Part shown: in pieces, positions 25,855 to 38,499 of the stretch | Numbering within the stretch: position 1 is the stretch's first letter | Layout of the letters: each line of letters starts with the position of its first letter | Origin: Ichthyophthirius multifiliis | Lineage: Eukaryota > Ciliophora > Oligohymenophorea > Hymenostomatida | Assembly: GCF_000220395.1 (NCBI RefSeq) | Contig: NW_004086034.1 | Coordinates: 1 to 51,041 of the forward strand | Reading direction: 5' to 3' | Length of the DNA: 51,041 nucleotides | Translations under genes and position numbers: made by a program | The notes under the pieces: generated by a model | Database searches by the model: none | Seen by the model: only the letters and a program-made list of their open reading frames with translations | What the model was told of the DNA's origin: nothing

Positions 25855-25997
25855 ATGACAACTTTATAAGATCGTGAAAAAATAAGCAATTTAAAATAAA
25901 GAAATAAAGACTTAGAAGTAAAGCTAGAAAGTATAAATGAAATTCTAGTAATGTATTAAGCAAAAGAAAATGCTGCAGATTGTTAATAAAAAAAAGC

Positions 25998-26037
<40 letters not shown>

Positions 26038-28694
26038 AGAAAAAATTGCTGCTTTAAATAGTATACATGCTGATAAAATACGGGCATTAATGAATTCGAA
26101 TTAATTATTAAAAAAAGAGAATAAACAATTAGAAAAATTAACAAAAGAGCACAAAAGAAGTGAATTAATAGCTTAATTATAAAAAGATGTTGCCGATCAA
26201 GATTCAATAATAGAAACTTTACGATAAATATGTGTTTAAAAGAATGTTTCAGATGATTAAATTGACAACTAAATAGTAAGTATGTTAAATAAAGGTCCTC
26301 CAAGAATAAGGGCGCCTACAAGAGAAGAATTAAAAATGGAAATAAAAAAATTTAAGGGACTTTTAGAGCAGATGAAGAAAAAAATTAATGAAAATGATAC
26401 AAGTAATAACAATAATGGTTAAAAATAATAAAAAGAGATTAATAATAATAATAAATAAGAAAATTCTGTTATAGATTAATCAGTACATTCAGAAGTTAGC
26501 GAAAGTTTAGATTCAAATTAAAATCTGGTTAGGAAAATTGAATAATTAATAAATGAAAATGATGAATTAAGATTAAATTTAAAGGCTTAAGGATAGATTA
26601 TTGAAAAATATGAAGATTAGTTAATGTTAAAAAGCGATGAAATTAATGAATTGAGAAATGCGAAAACTGATTATGTTATTATTAATAGAAAATATGAAAC
26701 TTTATATTATGAATTCGAGAAATTAAAAGAAGAAACAAAGATGAAATATATAATGAATTTCGATAAGGAAGTAAGATTAGATGAAATGGAAATTATTAAT
26801 AAAAATTAAGCTGAAAATATGAAAATGTAAGAAGATGATCTTAAAATGGAAATAGATTCTCTTTCTTAATAATTAGAATAAAAAATTAGAGAATATTAAG
26901 AAGAAAAAACAAAAAGTAAAAAACTAAAAAAACATTATATATAATTTATATTTTTAAATAATAAATCAAAAAGGTGAAGATTTATAAATTAAATATAATA
27001 GTACTTCTGAAAAACTTAAATAAGAAGAACAAAAAACAAAAGAGTTTTCAAGTAAAAACTATTATTTAGCTTAAGAAAATGAAAAAATGTAAAAATAATA
27101 TTCTACATAAATTGCTTCATTAACTTCTTAATTGAAAGAAGTTTAGGATGATTATAACCAAATATTTGAGGAAAGAAAAATATTATCTTAAGAACTTAAA
27201 AATTTACAATAAATAAATGAAAAGTTAACTGAATATTAAATAAAAACATAAAATTGTAAAAAAAACAAAAATATTAATTATATATGTGAATTATATATAT
27301 ATATATATTAGTATTGGGACTAAGATTAGATGGATAAAGTTGGGATTTTGGAAAAAATAGCGAGTTTATATTAGAATAAAGACAATTGAAATAAAAAATA
27401 AGGGAATTGACATTAAGAGAATTAGAACTTTAAGATTAAATCGAAGGGCTTAAATTAGAAAAGAAATTAAAGGAATAACGAGAAAGTGCATAGACTATGT
27501 TAAATAAAAATAAAAATGTAAACATGTCTATGGAATAAATAAAAAAAGAATAAATTAATTAAGCAAGAAAAGAATATGAGAGCAAAATCACTTAATTAAG
27601 GTTAAAAATAAAAAATTTAGAAGATAAAAACTAATAATTTGATGAATTAATGAATATTTTAGCTTCTAATATAGAAAATAAAGACTAAGTTAATTTTAAA
27701 TATTATATATATATATATATTATATTATATATTATATATTATTAAAAATAAAGAATTCTGATATTAGTATTAGTGTATAGAGTTTATAAAAATTAGTTTA
27801 AAAAGAAAATAGTTCATTAAGTTCTTAAGGTAAATATTCTATAGAGAATTTAGATAACAATATTTTAAAGGATAAAGTGAAATAATTATAAAATAAAGTG
27901 TAAGATTTATAAAATAAATAATATTTATTAGAAAAAACTAAAACCAAAAATGATAAATAAGAAAAACAAATTTTATAAGAAATGGAAAAAAAATATAAAC
28001 AGGAAATAAAAGAATTATAATAATAAATTATTTAATTAGAAATCAATAATATTAACTTAAGTAAAATAAGCTCGAATATTGAAAATATAATATTCTCAGA
28101 AGATAAAATGGAAATTAAATAAGAAAAATTAAATAAGCTTTCTTCCGATATTTATTTCTCGATTTCAGATTTATAAGAAGGTTGTTTTAATTATATATTT
28201 ATATTATTAAAAAAATAAATATTATATTATAAAAATAGATAATAATAATTTTAAAAAATTATAAGATATAAATAGTGAAGTAAGTTAATTATTATCAGAA
28301 AGTGATCTTAATAAAAATAAGAATTAGAAATTATGTCATCTGGAATTAGTAGATTTAATGATAATTAATCTAAAATCTATTTAAATATAAATCAAAATAA
28401 TAATAAAAATTAAAAACTAAATAAATAATCAAGTAATATTAGAAGTATAGTTGACGAAAAAGATTAAATAGAATTTGGTAATAAATTAGGTAATATTAGT
28501 TCTGGTATTAGTAAATTTAATAGTGCAAGAAATTCATTTAAGGCATATGAAAGTAATTCTAGCATTGAAAATATTTTAAATAAAAGCAAAAATTATAAAA
28601 GTAATTTTTTATTATTATTTACTTTAAAAATATATTTTCTTAATTAGATAAAAATTAATTAAATGATATTAGTTCAAATATAAGTAATTTATGA
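25855..28694 (+). CDS. long coiled-coil protein
   Basis: Multi-exon gene with ATG 25855-25857 and TGA 28692-28694. The first intron is probably 25982-26039 and contains an (AT)n run. Further introns lie near 26908-26967, 27250-27310, 27690-27740, 28180-28245 and 28600-28650. Nearly all of the protein is predicted coiled coil, rich in Glu, Lys, Gln and Leu: EKISNLKQRNKDLEVKLE, LKKENKQLEKLTKEHKR, LEQRQLKQKIRELTLRELE and LQNKVQDLQNKQYLLEK. A short globular-looking link (NKGPPRIRAPTREE) sits near residue 150. The C-terminal ~100 residues are Ser/Asn-rich with a repeated GISRFN / GISKFN element. A frame change near 28290-28340 needs either a 26-nt intron (GTGATC...TTAG) or a sequence error. It is probably a cytoskeletal, basal-body or ciliary scaffold, but I recognise no family. 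Confidence 0.75.
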
Positions 28695-29034
28695 AATTAA
28701 ATATTTTAGTTATTATATTATATATATGTTTTTTTAAAAGAAAAAATATTTTATAAATATATTTATTTATTTGAAAATAAAATTTTATTTAAAAATAATA
28801 GGTATATTCATTTATTTTCTATTTTTAATTTAAATAAATAGATAATTTAATTAAATTAAAAAATATAATTAACTTTATAATTATAATATATTTAATTAAA
28901 TATATATAATTATATATAAATATTTATATATATATATTTACATTATTTAATTTATATATTTATGATTTTTAATCAATATAACCATAAATATGAGTCTTAT
29001 TCTTATATAAACTATTTAAATTTAATTGGATTTA

Positions 29035-29104
<70 letters not shown>

Positions 29105-29340
29105 TTGATAATATTAATTATATATATATCATATTAATTCTTATAAATTAATAATATTAATATTAAAAATAAATTTAAAAAATAATTATTTATTTTTTAT
29201 TTATTAAAAGTAAAAATTGAATATATTATACTTTATTTATTATTAATATATTTAATTTTACTTATTTAAATAATAATAAATATATTTTTACAATATTCAT
29301 TCAAAAAACAAAATACTATAATTAAAAAAAAATTAAAAGA
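28695..29340. other. AT-rich intergenic region with (AT)n
   Basis: No coding signature. It contains a roughly 64-bp (AT)n tract at 29039-29102. Confidence 0.7.
29039..29102. repeat. (AT)n microsatellite
   Basis: About 64 bp of pure AT dinucleotides in the spacer downstream of the coiled-coil gene. Confidence 0.95.
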
Positions 29341-29830
29341 AATTCTTTACATTAAAAATATACTTTATTTATCCGAAAAAAAATTAAAATTTCAGAACAT
29401 AATATTTATTAAAATCAGCAAATAATTCTATTTTATAATATTATCAAGATAAAAAAGCCCTCCTTTAAGCCTTTAAGCAATATAAATGAAAATATAGATA
29501 ATTAAGATTTAAAGGAGTAATAAAGTCCAATAAATTAAATAATTTGCAATTTTATTAACCGTATAATTAACATTTGATAAATTATAAATACTTCAGTATA
29601 CCAAATATGATAATAAATATAAAATTATATATAAATTACATATTAATATTAAAAATAAAACTAAATAATTAATTTAATAATTCTTATTTTGTAGATGATT
29701 CGCCTAAATAGTTGAATTTATAATTATTTAAAGAAACAATTCAACGAAATTAAAAGTAGCGAAACAAAACAAAAAAATGGTTATTTTTAAATAATTCTAT
29801 ACGAATAATTTAAAACTTATAAAAAATTAA
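29341..29830. other. short coding-like segments, strand undecided
   Basis: Somewhat richer in G and C than the flanks. On the plus strand one frame reads PSFKPLSNINENIDNQDLKEQ up to a TGA near 29576, and another reads DDSPKQLNLQLFKETIQ near 29693. On the minus strand a frame starts ATG LIIRLIKLQII and is also open. None has a clear start, domain or consistent splice structure. It could be a small gene with unrecognised introns or a decayed fragment. Confidence 0.3.
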
Positions 29831-30395
29831 AATTAAATAAATATAAAAAAAATAATTAATATATTTGATTTGAAAATTTATAAATATTTGATTAAAATTT
29901 TTAAATATACCAATAATCCATTATATTATGTCTATTTAGATTTTATTATTTAAAATTTTCTATTTATTTATAACTCTTTATATATTATTTAGTCATTTTA
30001 CAATTATAAATATGTTATTAATATCCCGTTTTTGTTTATAGTATTAAATGTCAAATATACAGTGTAAATATAACTTATAAATCTATTATTACTAAATGAT
30101 TTATTGATATGGTTTTTAAGTATATTATTTAACCTTTTTGATTAAAATAAAGTATATATATATATGTTTACTATTTAAATAAAGTAAACATATATTTATT
30201 AGTTATATAAATTAAATGTATATTTTAGAAATCTTCTTTTTTTTATATATTTTGTTACCCATTTTTTTTTACGTGTTGTTTTATTAAAAACTTGCTTTAT
30301 TTTAATATGAAAATAAATTTATAAATGATTGATAAATATAATAATAAATTAAAATTAATAGCCTTATTAATAATATTTGAATTCTTTTTATAACT
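29831..30395. other. AT-rich region, nothing recognised
   Basis: Interrupted by TGA in the frames I followed on both strands. No RNA gene or repeat is apparent. Confidence 0.5.
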
Positions 30396-31300
30396 ATGAT
30401 TAATGAAGGGTATAGGAATATAGTACTTAAATTATATGTTATTTTAATTAAGATTATAAGTTGTGGTGTTTATCACCTATATACTTTATTTTAATTACGA
30501 TTATAATTGTAGTATTTTCGCTTATACTATGAATAATATTAGGAGTGTGTGTCAAGAAAAGACTGTATAGGCGACTGAATTTAAAATAAGAATATCTTGA
30601 TATTACTTTGTATCCAAAAAAAAAGAAATCTAAGCAAAACTACTTTAAATGAAAACGAAATAATTAATGGATTATATTGAAAATAAAAATGATAAGTTAG
30701 TTATTGAATTAGGTTAGTAAGGAAGTTTATGCAGAATATTTTAGCAAATTAATGATTCAGATTTATATTTTTATATTTATATATAATATATTAAAATATC
30801 TATTTTTTTATTTAATAACTTTGATTTATTCGGTCATAAAGATCTGCTAATTATTAATGTATTTTATGTATTTTTCTTTAATTGATATAATAACTCACTA
30901 TATTTTTAATCTTGTAATTTGCCATTATATTATAATTAGTTTTCTTAGATATAATTCTCAAATTAAATTTATGATCAAATTTTATTTTTAGGTTTAAATC
31001 TATTATTTTTTTCATAAGAATAACAAATTTAAATGATATTTATGATATAAAATAAACTTTTATCTTTTGCTAAATTATTAGCATTATATAAACTTTGATT
31101 TGTTGTTAATATTTAATATAAATGAGATTTAATTTTTGAAAAAATTTTCGAATAATTTTAAATATGAAATAAGCATAATTCAAAATAAAAAAAATATATG
31201 GCAAAGAAAAATTATTTGAAAAAGAAGAATATGATAATTATATTACTTTTAGGAACAGAATAAAAATTATATTTAAATTTATAGATTTTATAAAAGTATA
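30396..31300. other. mixed short coding-like segments
   Basis: Several pieces look protein-coding but do not connect. Plus strand: a 60-codon ORF from ATG 30396-30398 to TGA 30576-30578, then 30620-30770 reading KKKEIQAKLLQMKTKQLMDY and ELGQQGSLCRIFQQINDSDLY. Minus strand: 31150-30800 reading SKKTNYNIMANYKIKNIVSYY and HQQLADLYDRINQSY. Opposite-strand pieces side by side suggest either a small minus-strand gene next to a plus-strand fragment, or remnants of decayed genes. No domain recognised. Confidence 0.3.
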
Positions 31301-31886
31301 TATTTTTCAAAGAAAAAAAAAATCTTTAAAATAAAAAAAAATTAAATAAATAAATATAAATATTATTAATATATATATCTTAAACATATATAAAATAAAA
31401 TTATATAAAAATATATATTTATATTATATTTATATAATAAAATTTATATAAATATTTAATTATTTATATTTAATATTTAAATTAGATTTTTATATATTTT
31501 AATAATGATAAATATTATTTTACATTAAGATTTACAATATGACGGTTATAGTTAAATATGATGAATTTAAATTTGTTTATTTTTTTTATTAGTATAATTA
31601 GGATCATATAATTATCTCATACTATATTTTTTTATTTTATAAAATAAATTAAAAAAAAAAAGTAAAAGAACTATTATTGTATGTTATTTGATAAATAATA
31701 TAAAAAACAATGGAATTAATTTTATAGTAAAATATGTATAAAAATAATATGTACAAATAATATGTATTATATATATATATTTCTTTATAATTATAATAAT
31801 ATAAGTTCGTATTTTATTAATTAAAATAATATTTTATAGCTTTTAAAACATTTTAAAAAATAAATTTAAATTTCATTAAATTTTTT

Positions 31887-31923
<37 letters not shown>

Positions 31924-32728
31924 TAATTTGATTTCGTATTAAATTTCAAAAATTCAAATTTTTTTTTTGTGTATTTATAAATAAATTTTAAATTTGATAT
32001 TTAACTAATTATTTAGCACATTATTATTCATCTCATAATGATTAAAAATTTTATAAAAACAAAAAATGAAAGCTTTAAAAAATTTTGAAATACAATTTTA
32101 ATCATTATATAAATAAGAATTTAACTTCTATATAGCAATAATTAAAAATTTTTATAAAATTTTTTAAAATTATTTTTATTTTATGCAAAATATATATATA
32201 TATTTATAAAAACAATTATAATTAATAAAAAATAATTTTAAGGCTTTATAAATTAAGTTAATATTTATTTAATAATTATTAATAAGTTACGTTATGAGCT
32301 TTTTTTATTTGATATTTAATTAAATTTTTGATCTTAAGTATTTTTTTTATTCAAACTTCTTTTTAATTATGTAAAGTGTAATTTAAGACATGCTTTACAA
32401 ATGGGGGATCAATTTATTTTAATTAATTTTTTTAATTTAATAAAATAATTGAAAATTCGAATAAGTTATACAAATAATTTAATATAGGTGGGGGTTTATT
32501 CTTATTTATTTAGAATTATTTTTTTATTATTATAATATATATTAAAAAAAAAAAAAAATAGTATTTTTTTTGATTATAAAAAAAAAAAAAAAATAATAAT
32601 AGATAATTAAAAGAAAATTAATTATAAAATTATTTTTCCTATATTCAGATGAATATATTTCAAATAAATATAGAAAAAAATTTAATTTATGACTAAAATA
32701 CATAATCATTATCTAATATTGATAAAAT
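31301..32728. other. AT-rich intergenic region
   Basis: Mostly homopolymers and (AT)n (for example 31891-31920). The part 32280-32560 is less AT-biased and holds two G-runs (ATGGGGGATC near 32402 and AGGTGGGGGTTT near 32487). No open frame or recognisable RNA explains them. The 3' half must include the promoter of the CCCH gene. Confidence 0.55.
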
Positions 32729-33919
32729 ATGCAAACTAAAGTAATAAATTAATTTGATATAATAAAAAAATGTTATTATTTAAAAAATATTAGAGATAAT
32801 TAATTTGTAAATTGTCCTGAAATATTTTATTAATCAATATAATAATAATCTCATCAAAATAACAATAAAAGAAATAATTATTACTGTGATCCATTAGATT
32901 TTCGTGTAAAATTTAAAACAGAAGTATATTTATAATAAAAAAAATGTTAACATAATATAAAAGTTTATTTAAAAAAAAGATTTGTAAATATTGGAAGAAC
33001 TCTGATTAATGCCCTTTTAATGATAATGTAATTTATAAATATATATAAATATATAATATTTATATATATATATATATATATTATTATATATAATTTTTAG
33101 ATTTTATTATTATTATAATAATTTTTTTTATTATTATTTTTTATTTAAAGTGCGCATTTGCTCATGGAACTTATGAAATTAAATAAAAAACTCATTTACC
33201 AATCAATTACAAAACTAAAAAATGCAAAAACTTTTATGAAAATGGTTTCTGCTTTTATGGACAAAGATGCTAGTTTTTACATAATATATAAAAAGAAAAG
33301 TAATTTATTATAATTATTTTTAAATATATAATATATTTTTTTAAGTTTAAACAAGTGGAATAATTCTTTTTCTTCATGTTCTTCATCTTCGTCTAATTCT
33401 AAATTTTCCAATACTACAAAATATTCAAATGCTTTATAAAATATTTCAGAATATTGGAATGATACTTAGTTTGGGTTCGAATTGCCTACTTAAAGGTATT
33501 TTTTTAAAAAAAACTTATGTAAATATAAAAAAGGTTATAAACATTCGAAAAAATAACTTAAAAATGAATAAAAAAAAGAATATTGTATTTAAAAAGAAAT
33601 TTATATTTAAAAATATTTTATTTTATAATAAAAAACTATTTAAAAACTTATAATATATAATTATTTAAAAAATATATATATATTTATGTATTTAGTATTA
33701 TATTTATATATAAAAATAAATAAACTTTTAGTTTGTTTTACAAATATAAATAAGTATTATTAGTTTAATGTTTTTTTATTTAAATAGAAACTTATACTTT
33801 CTTTATTTTTTAAATAATTATATTTAGTAGAATTTTATAGTTAATATTAAACATAATTTAACTTATTATTTAATTTTTTTTTTTATACATACATTAAATA
33901 ATTAATATTACAAATTTGA
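32729..33919 (+). CDS. tandem CCCH zinc-finger protein (TTP/ZFP36-like)
   Basis: Exons 32729-32923, 32980-33027, 33151-33299 and 33346 onward join in phase, with GT...AG introns of 56, 123 and 46 nt. The product has a lead-in RVKFKTE and two CX8CX5CX3H fingers with exact spacing: CKYWKNSDQC-PFNDN-C-AFAH, then YKTKKC-KNFYENGF-C-FYGQR-C-QFLH. This tandem arrangement, with a basic lead-in before each finger, is the hallmark of tristetraprolin-type proteins. They bind AU-rich elements in mRNA and promote decay. A Ser-rich stretch follows (SFSSCSSSSSNSKFS). The 3' end is uncertain: the first in-frame TGA is 33917-33919, but the sequence beyond about 33660 looks like UTR. In so AT-rich a transcriptome, target choice is an open question. 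Confidence 0.85.
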
Positions 33920-34480
33920 TATTTTATTAAAATTAATTACTTTTAAGATATTCATAAGCTTTATAGATAAAATAAATTTTATTGAATTGAATCAAATTAT
34001 ATAATAATTATTTTTTTAAATATAAAATTTAATTGCCTTAAATAATATTTTACTTTTTTATTTTTTTTATAAAAAGCATATAGAAGAATAAAAACATGAG
34101 AAAAAATATATCATAGAATTTTTTGTTTGATTTGTTTTTTAAAAAAATAATAAAGAGAGTGAGCTAAAATAAAATATATTAATTATTGTTTTATTTTTCT
34201 TTATACTTATATTTTTCAAAAATTAATATAATAAAATAAATTTAATAAATAATATCATTTTTATAATCAAATTATTCAATAAATATTATTTTTGCATATT
34301 ATTTTATTTAATATAAGTTTATTTAATAACGAATTAATTTAATTTATAAAATTATCATATAAACGAAAAAAATAAAAGTAATAATAATAAAAAAACTGAT
34401 TTTAAATATAATACATCAATTCATTAACATTTTTTTTTAAAAATAATAAAAATAAAAATATTTGTTATTAAAAATAAAAA
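33920..34480. other. AT-rich intergenic region
   Basis: Spacer between two plus-strand genes. No element seen. Confidence 0.65.
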
Positions 34481-36575
34481 ATGAGTATTTATAATTATAA
34501 CTCTTAATATTAAAATAATCAATAATAAAATGCCTTCGATGAAAATAGACAAACCGGCTTACTTTCCTATTTGAAATATACACCAGAAATAGAAGAAAAA
34601 GTAAACAAAATAATAGAAGAAATAATGCTAAGAAAATAAAACGAAATTAATTCTAAAAAAGAAATAAATATTCCTTAATTAATTGATTTTTAATTATATA
34701 ATCCTAAACATATAAATGAATTACCTATGTCTTTTAATTCTTAAAATTATTAAAGTCTAAATATAGAATCTAATGTCAATTAATACTCTTCTTAAATATA
34801 ATAAAAACATATAGAAATAGTAAAAGATGTCGATTATAAAAATTAATTTGATTAATAAATATAAAAAGAAACATTTTTAGAATAAAAATATTTTAGTCAT
34901 TAAAATTTATTATAAAATTAAAACTTAGATATTTTTAAATAAAAATAAATTAACCTTAACACAGAATTATTTAAAAATGATGAGGTTTAAAGCGAAATAA
35001 TAGAAACTTTTAATCCAATATTTAATGATACTAAAAGTTAAACTTAAGAATAGAAAGAAATATAAAAATCTTTAGATTTAATTTAATCTTCTTAAAGCTT
35101 AAAATAAGAAAATACGATTTAAAATGGTGAAATAATAAAAATGATGAATGAATAGAAAATAATAACGGAATAATTATAGCAACAAATAGAATAAACGAAA
35201 AACCTGCCTGATATTTAGAAAGATTTAACAAAATAGGCAAAATTAATTGAAGACATTTAAAGTGATTTATAAAAAAAAATTGAAAAATATGAATAAATTT
35301 TGAGTCTAAGTAAAAAAGATGAAAATTTAGAAAAAAATAATAGTAAATTTTAAACTTAAAAATAAAAAAAAGGATAAATAAATAGTTTTTCTTAAAATGA
35401 AATTTTAAAAAATTATAAAAAATTTAAATAAAATTCATAAAAATAGAAAAATAATTTTAAATAATATTTCTCTGAATAAAAAATTCCTAATGAATAAAAA
35501 AAAAAAAACCCTATTGAATAAAAAAAATAACAAATCTAAGAAACTAATAAATTTTAAGTAAAAAATAAAAAAGATGATGTATTAAAAAATATTTTTTATA
35601 TAAATCTTATTGATTTGAAAAAATAATTAACCAAAAAAAATATATTAAAAAATCATGAAAATAAATATTAAAGTAACTTTTCTATTTAAGCTTAACTATT
35701 GAAAAGCCATAAATAAACAAATATTAATTTAAAATTTAAAGATAATAAAATTTAATAATAAAATCTTTCTTTAAGATAAAAAGAAAAATAAATCGCTTTA
35801 AATTAAGAAAATAATTAAAATAAAATTATTTAATAAGTAGATCTGGTTAAAAGTGAAGTTTTTTAAAAAACTATTAGTAATTTTGAAACTGAAAGGTTAT
35901 AAAAGCATAAAAATGAAAATATTTTATTTTCTTAAATAGAAATTTAATAATAAAAAATTGCTTAATAATTATAATAATAGAAAAAAACTATAATTAAGAA
36001 AAATTCTTTTATAAAAAGAGAGTTTTTATCGCCTAAAAACTTGTATTTATTTTTTTATAAATATATATTTATTTTTTAAATGAATAAACCTATTATTTTT
36101 TAGTAAAAAAGAAAATTTAAATCAATAACAAGAAATTATAACAAATCAAAAAAATTAAAATGAATAATTAAAAAACTAAAACATTATTTTTAATAATGAT
36201 AAAAAGGAAGTAAATTGTTTGTTTTAAAGTGCAAAATAAATAGAAAATCAAAAATAAAATATAGATAAATAAAAATAAAATGACATATTAAAAAATTTAA
36301 ATTGCCATAATTAAGATATATCGTCAAATTAAAAGTAAGGAAAATTATTTTATTCTTAAAATTAAAATGTTTATTAATTTTAAAGTCCATTAAAAATAAA
36401 AAACAATGTTAGTTCTAAAAATATTTCTAAAAAAAACAACATTTTTTCATCATTTAGGTATAGATTTTATTATTTTAAAAATAAATAAAATAAAAGTAAA
36501 AATATTGAAAATGAAATAAATGATGTAATAAATATTCTTGATAATTTATATGAAATCAAGCCAATTAAATAATGA
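34481..36575 (+). CDS. Gln/Lys/Asn-rich protein of unknown function
   Basis: Three exons (34481-36042, 36104-36457, 36497-36575) with introns of 61 and 39 nt give 664 residues. The phase holds to TGA 36573-36575. A short conserved-looking N-terminus (GLLSYLKYTPEIEEKVNKII) is followed by low-complexity Gln/Asn/Lys sequence with coiled-coil tendency (KIEKYEQILSLSKKDENLEK). Two short Ser/Pro patches near the later exons (KREFLSPKN and QFQSPLKIKNN) could be phosphorylation sites. The C-terminus (DVINILDNLYEIKPIK) is helical. No domain is recognised. The fully in-phase splice solution is the main evidence that it is a real gene. Confidence 0.75.
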
Positions 36576-36654
36576 ATTTTTTCCGAAAAAAATTATAATT
36601 TTTTATTTTTTTAATTTTATTAAAAAACAACTATTTTTACTTATAACAATATTT

Positions 36655-37594
36655 TCATTTTACGGTTTCTATTTGGAATTTTTTTTATATTTCCCTTTTC
36701 TTTTCATTCCTTTCTTTGTATTTTTTAAGCATTTTCGAAAACATTATTGTAAAAAATACACCTAATGAGCCCATCATAAATTCTTGCTTATAAGGACACA
36801 ATAAATCTCTTATGGGATGTGGTTCATAATTATTCTCATTTATATTATCTTTACATACTACTATAGAAACAAATAATACTATCATAGCAAGAAAAGCAAA
36901 TAATTCTCTTATTTTGACTTTGAGCAATCTATTAATTTATATACTTTTAATTTACATAAAAAAAAATACTCAAATAATGAAAATTCTGATCCTTTTTTAT
37001 TAAAAATAACTATTCTATACGGAGCATTAAAACGAGGAATTAATCCCTAAAAATCAATTTCAAGTTCTAAAAATTTATTATAATAAAAATCTTATTCTAT
37101 TAAATATTCAGTTTTTCTTCCCATAAAAATATGGAGAAACTATGTATTGCTATTTATGGAAATCATATTTTTTAGTTTTATTAAAAAATCTTATTCGAAA
37201 TTGCTTTTTGGAACTCCATATTTTTCTTAATATTTCAAATGATAAAGACATATAAATTCAAGTATTTTTTCCATGCAATCTATTTATTTTGGGGTTTCAA
37301 ATCCTTTAGAAATTAAAATCTTTGTTTTGTTTCTTAAATGTTCATATTTTTTTTATTCAAATTCTTCCTTTTAAAGAAGTTCTAATTATGGTATCTTAGG
37401 AACTTCAATATTTTTAGGTTTGTAAATAAAAATGCATACGTCATCAAATAATAGTATTAATAATCCGTTTAATTTTTGTTAAAGATAATATGATGTATTT
37501 GTTGAAATTACTATGACATATTCTTTTTTTATTACTTCGTTTGTATAGTCATGAAATGCTTTTTCTATTTTTTATTTTATTAAATATTTTTTTT

Positions 37595-37649
<55 letters not shown>

Positions 37650-37811
37650 ATGTTAACTTATTAGTTTTGTCTTTTTTTCACTAATCATTATTTCTGTAAT
37701 TTATGTTTCAATTATATTTTTAAAATATTTGTATTCGATTTCTTTTAAATCACATCTTATTAGTTATTTTTAGGATATTTTTATGATTTTAGATTTCTCT
37801 TTTTAATTCAT
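36655..37811 (-). CDS. unrecognised protein with C-terminal membrane helices
   Basis: The frame from about ATG 37809-37811 to TGA 36655-36657 has at least two introns. One, about 60 nt, holds an (AT)n tract (37599-37647). The other is only 25 nt (GTATTT...AAAAG near 36940-36964) and restores the frame into the membrane segment. The soluble part reads EYVIVISTNTSYYLQQKLNG, LILLFDDVCIFIY, LEFICLYHLKYQEKYG and LELEIDFQGLIPRFNAPYRI. The C-terminal part has helix RELFAFLAMIVLFVSIVVC, a short loop with NNYEPHPIRDLLCPYK, and helix MGSLGVFFTIMFSKML, then a basic tail. This resembles a double-spanning ER or organelle membrane protein, but I do not recognise the family. It ends 79 bp from the convergent Gln/Lys-rich gene. 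Confidence 0.7.
37599..37647. repeat. (AT)n microsatellite in an intron
   Basis: About 48 bp of AT repeats inside the first recognised intron of the minus-strand membrane-protein gene. Confidence 0.95.
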
Positions 37812-37819
37812 TTGCTTTT

Positions 37820-38499
37820 TCAAATATTATTTTTTAGATTTTTATTTTTATACAATAATTTAAAATGGATATTTTTTTATTATTTAAATTATTTTATAAA
37901 AAAAAACATATTACTTATTATTTTTTTAATTTAATAAATAAACTTGAAGAATTTTTTTATTTTTTATAAAAAAAAATACATATAATATATTAAAAAATAT
38001 ATTTCTATATAACTCTTTTCTTCCTATATAATCGTAGAAATATTTTCTGTTTTCTGACTATTTAAAGGCTTTTAAATCATCCTTATCGGAATATTTTAGA
38101 AAAAAATATCATCTGGAATATCACTATATCTCCCTTTCCGAATTGCATATTTGTATACCTTATCATTTAATTAATAGCCAAAACTTTTATAATATGGGTT
38201 CACTAAAACATATTCCTATTAATTTCCCTTTTTTTCCTATTATTTTTCTTGCTAAAAAGCAATACGTTACCGTTCTTAAACCTAAATGCATGGTTTTTGA
38301 CCTTATTTAATTTTAGCAAATTATATAGATTATATAGGGACTCGAAATCCTAAATTAAGAAAAGCAATTTTTTCCTAACTTTAAGCATACTTAATTTTTT
38401 TTTCCAGTATTTCATTTAATTATTGCTAGATATCTTGGATTTTAGTTAGATATATTTAAATAGAAGTTTTGAATTTATCTTTTATTTATTATTAGTTGT
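37820..38499 (-). CDS. unrecognised protein, 5' exon missing
   Basis: An exon begins after an acceptor AG (38500-38501 on the plus strand) and stays open to TGA 37820-37822. It is convincing as protein between 38499 and about 37985: QQLNEILEKKIKYAQSQEK, AFLNLGFRVPIQSIQFAKI, EYVLVNPYYKSFGYQLND and AIRKGRYSDIPDDIF. The last ~55 codons are very AT-rich and may be intron or UTR, so this could also be the 5' part of the gene just downstream (start 37811). No start codon is visible in this exon. The first exon is probably a short one near 38560. No domain recognised. Confidence 0.6.

Noticed and set aside
30396-30578. 60-codon plus-strand ORF as a real gene
   Set aside because: Short, no domain, no supporting splice or conservation; kept only as a coding-like segment.
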